DNA from: Nitrosomonas stercoris
GTDB taxonomy: Bacteria; Pseudomonadota; Gammaproteobacteria; Burkholderiales; Nitrosomonadaceae
DNA length: 64,000 nucleotides
Assembly (NCBI GenBank): GCA_006742785.1
Contig: AP019755.1
Span: 248,001-312,000 of the forward strand
Direction: 5' to 3'
In this document: positions 63,797 to 64,000 of the stretch, piece after piece
Layout of the letters: every line of letters starts with the position of its first letter
Position numbering within the stretch: position 1 is the first letter of the stretch
Program-made: the position numbers and the translations under genes
Notes under the pieces: generated by a model
Databases searched by the model: none
Told to the model about the DNA's origin: nothing
Seen by the model: only the letters and a program-made list of their open reading frames with translations

Positions 63797-64000
63797 ATGA
63801 AAGCTAACCAAACAATTACTGTTGCGCTCACTGGTGCATCAGGTATGGCATACGGTATGCGCCTACTAGAAATATTATTACAGCAAAAACACCGCGTCTA
63901 CTTGCTCTATTCTCAAGCTGCTCAAATTGTTGCGCAGCACGAAATGGCACTAGCATTATCTTCTCGCCCCAAAGAAGCAGAGACATTTCTCAACAATTAT
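63797..64000 (+). CDS. ubiX: Flavin prenyltransferase UbiX (3' truncated by window edge)
   Basis: The first 68 codons are visible: ITVALTGASGMAYGMRLLEILL is the FMN-binding start of UbiX/Pad1, followed by VYLLYSQAAQIVAQHE. UbiX makes prenylated FMN for UbiD in ubiquinone synthesis. The gene continues beyond the window. Start ATG at 63797; 177 bases of non-coding DNA separate it from hprK. Confidence 0.88.
   Translation, partial: MKANQTITVALTGASGMAYGMRLLEILLQQKHRVYLLYSQAAQIVAQHEMALALSSRPKEAETFLNNY

Overview
The window is chromosomal DNA of a Gram-negative bacterium, most likely a betaproteobacterium of the Nitrosomonas type. This is inferred from recognisable protein families and gene order: lptC-lptA-lptB-rpoN-hpf-ptsN-hprK, folK-dNK-panB-panC, a PEP-CTERM (exosortase-sorted) protein, and heavy IS load in a moderately AT-rich genome. 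No rRNA, tRNA or CRISPR array was seen.

Layout. 1-9.8 kb: the 3' part of recD, ampD, a 1-Cys peroxiredoxin flanked by two decayed VapBC-type toxin-antitoxin remnants, a repeat-rich beta-solenoid-like protein, an M18 aminopeptidase, a PhoPQ-like two-component operon with a PepSY protein, and a DUF924 gene. 10.1-26.5 kb: a visibly GC-richer accessory defence island, all on the minus strand. In transcription order it holds an excisionase-like HTH protein, a large SNF2-type helicase, a GxxExxY protein, a DUF4391 protein, a RloC/PrrC-like AAA ATPase (candidate anticodon nuclease), a type III Mod methyltransferase split by two tandem IS5-family copies, a DUF1016 PD-(D/E)XK protein, a Fic protein and a type III Res subunit. 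Unusual palindromes and repeats lie upstream of res and of fic.

26.5-36 kb: housekeeping and membrane genes (OPT transporter, PerM-like permease, purM, purN, DUF3108, rsmB, a thioredoxin-fold protein, a glycine-zipper lipoprotein, a Tyr/His-rich exported protein, an EI24-type membrane protein). 36-46 kb: an IS-rich zone with a broken IS630 element, a TauE/SafE transporter, one single IS5-family copy, a PEP-CTERM protein with a sigma-54 promoter candidate, a receiver-GGDEF-EAL protein with degenerate catalytic motifs, a periplasmic FKBP, and a head-to-tail array of three IS5-family elements.

46-64 kb: conserved core. rsgA-phhB-M48 peptidase form one overlapping minus-strand operon, followed by orn and an alpha-glucan phosphorylase. 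The pcnB-folK-dNK-panB-panC cluster (polyadenylation, folate, pantothenate) and nadA follow. The LPS-export/RpoN operon comes next; its lptA ends in an Asp-Thr tail encoded by 14 perfect GATACA repeats. The window ends inside ubiX.

How the genes connect: the island combines restriction (Mod/Res), nucleic-acid remodelling (helicase), several nuclease-fold proteins and two toxin-like enzymes (RloC-like, Fic), but Mod is now broken, so restriction is probably off. The rpoN gene at 60 kb supplies the sigma factor predicted to read the PEP-CTERM promoter at 40.46 kb.
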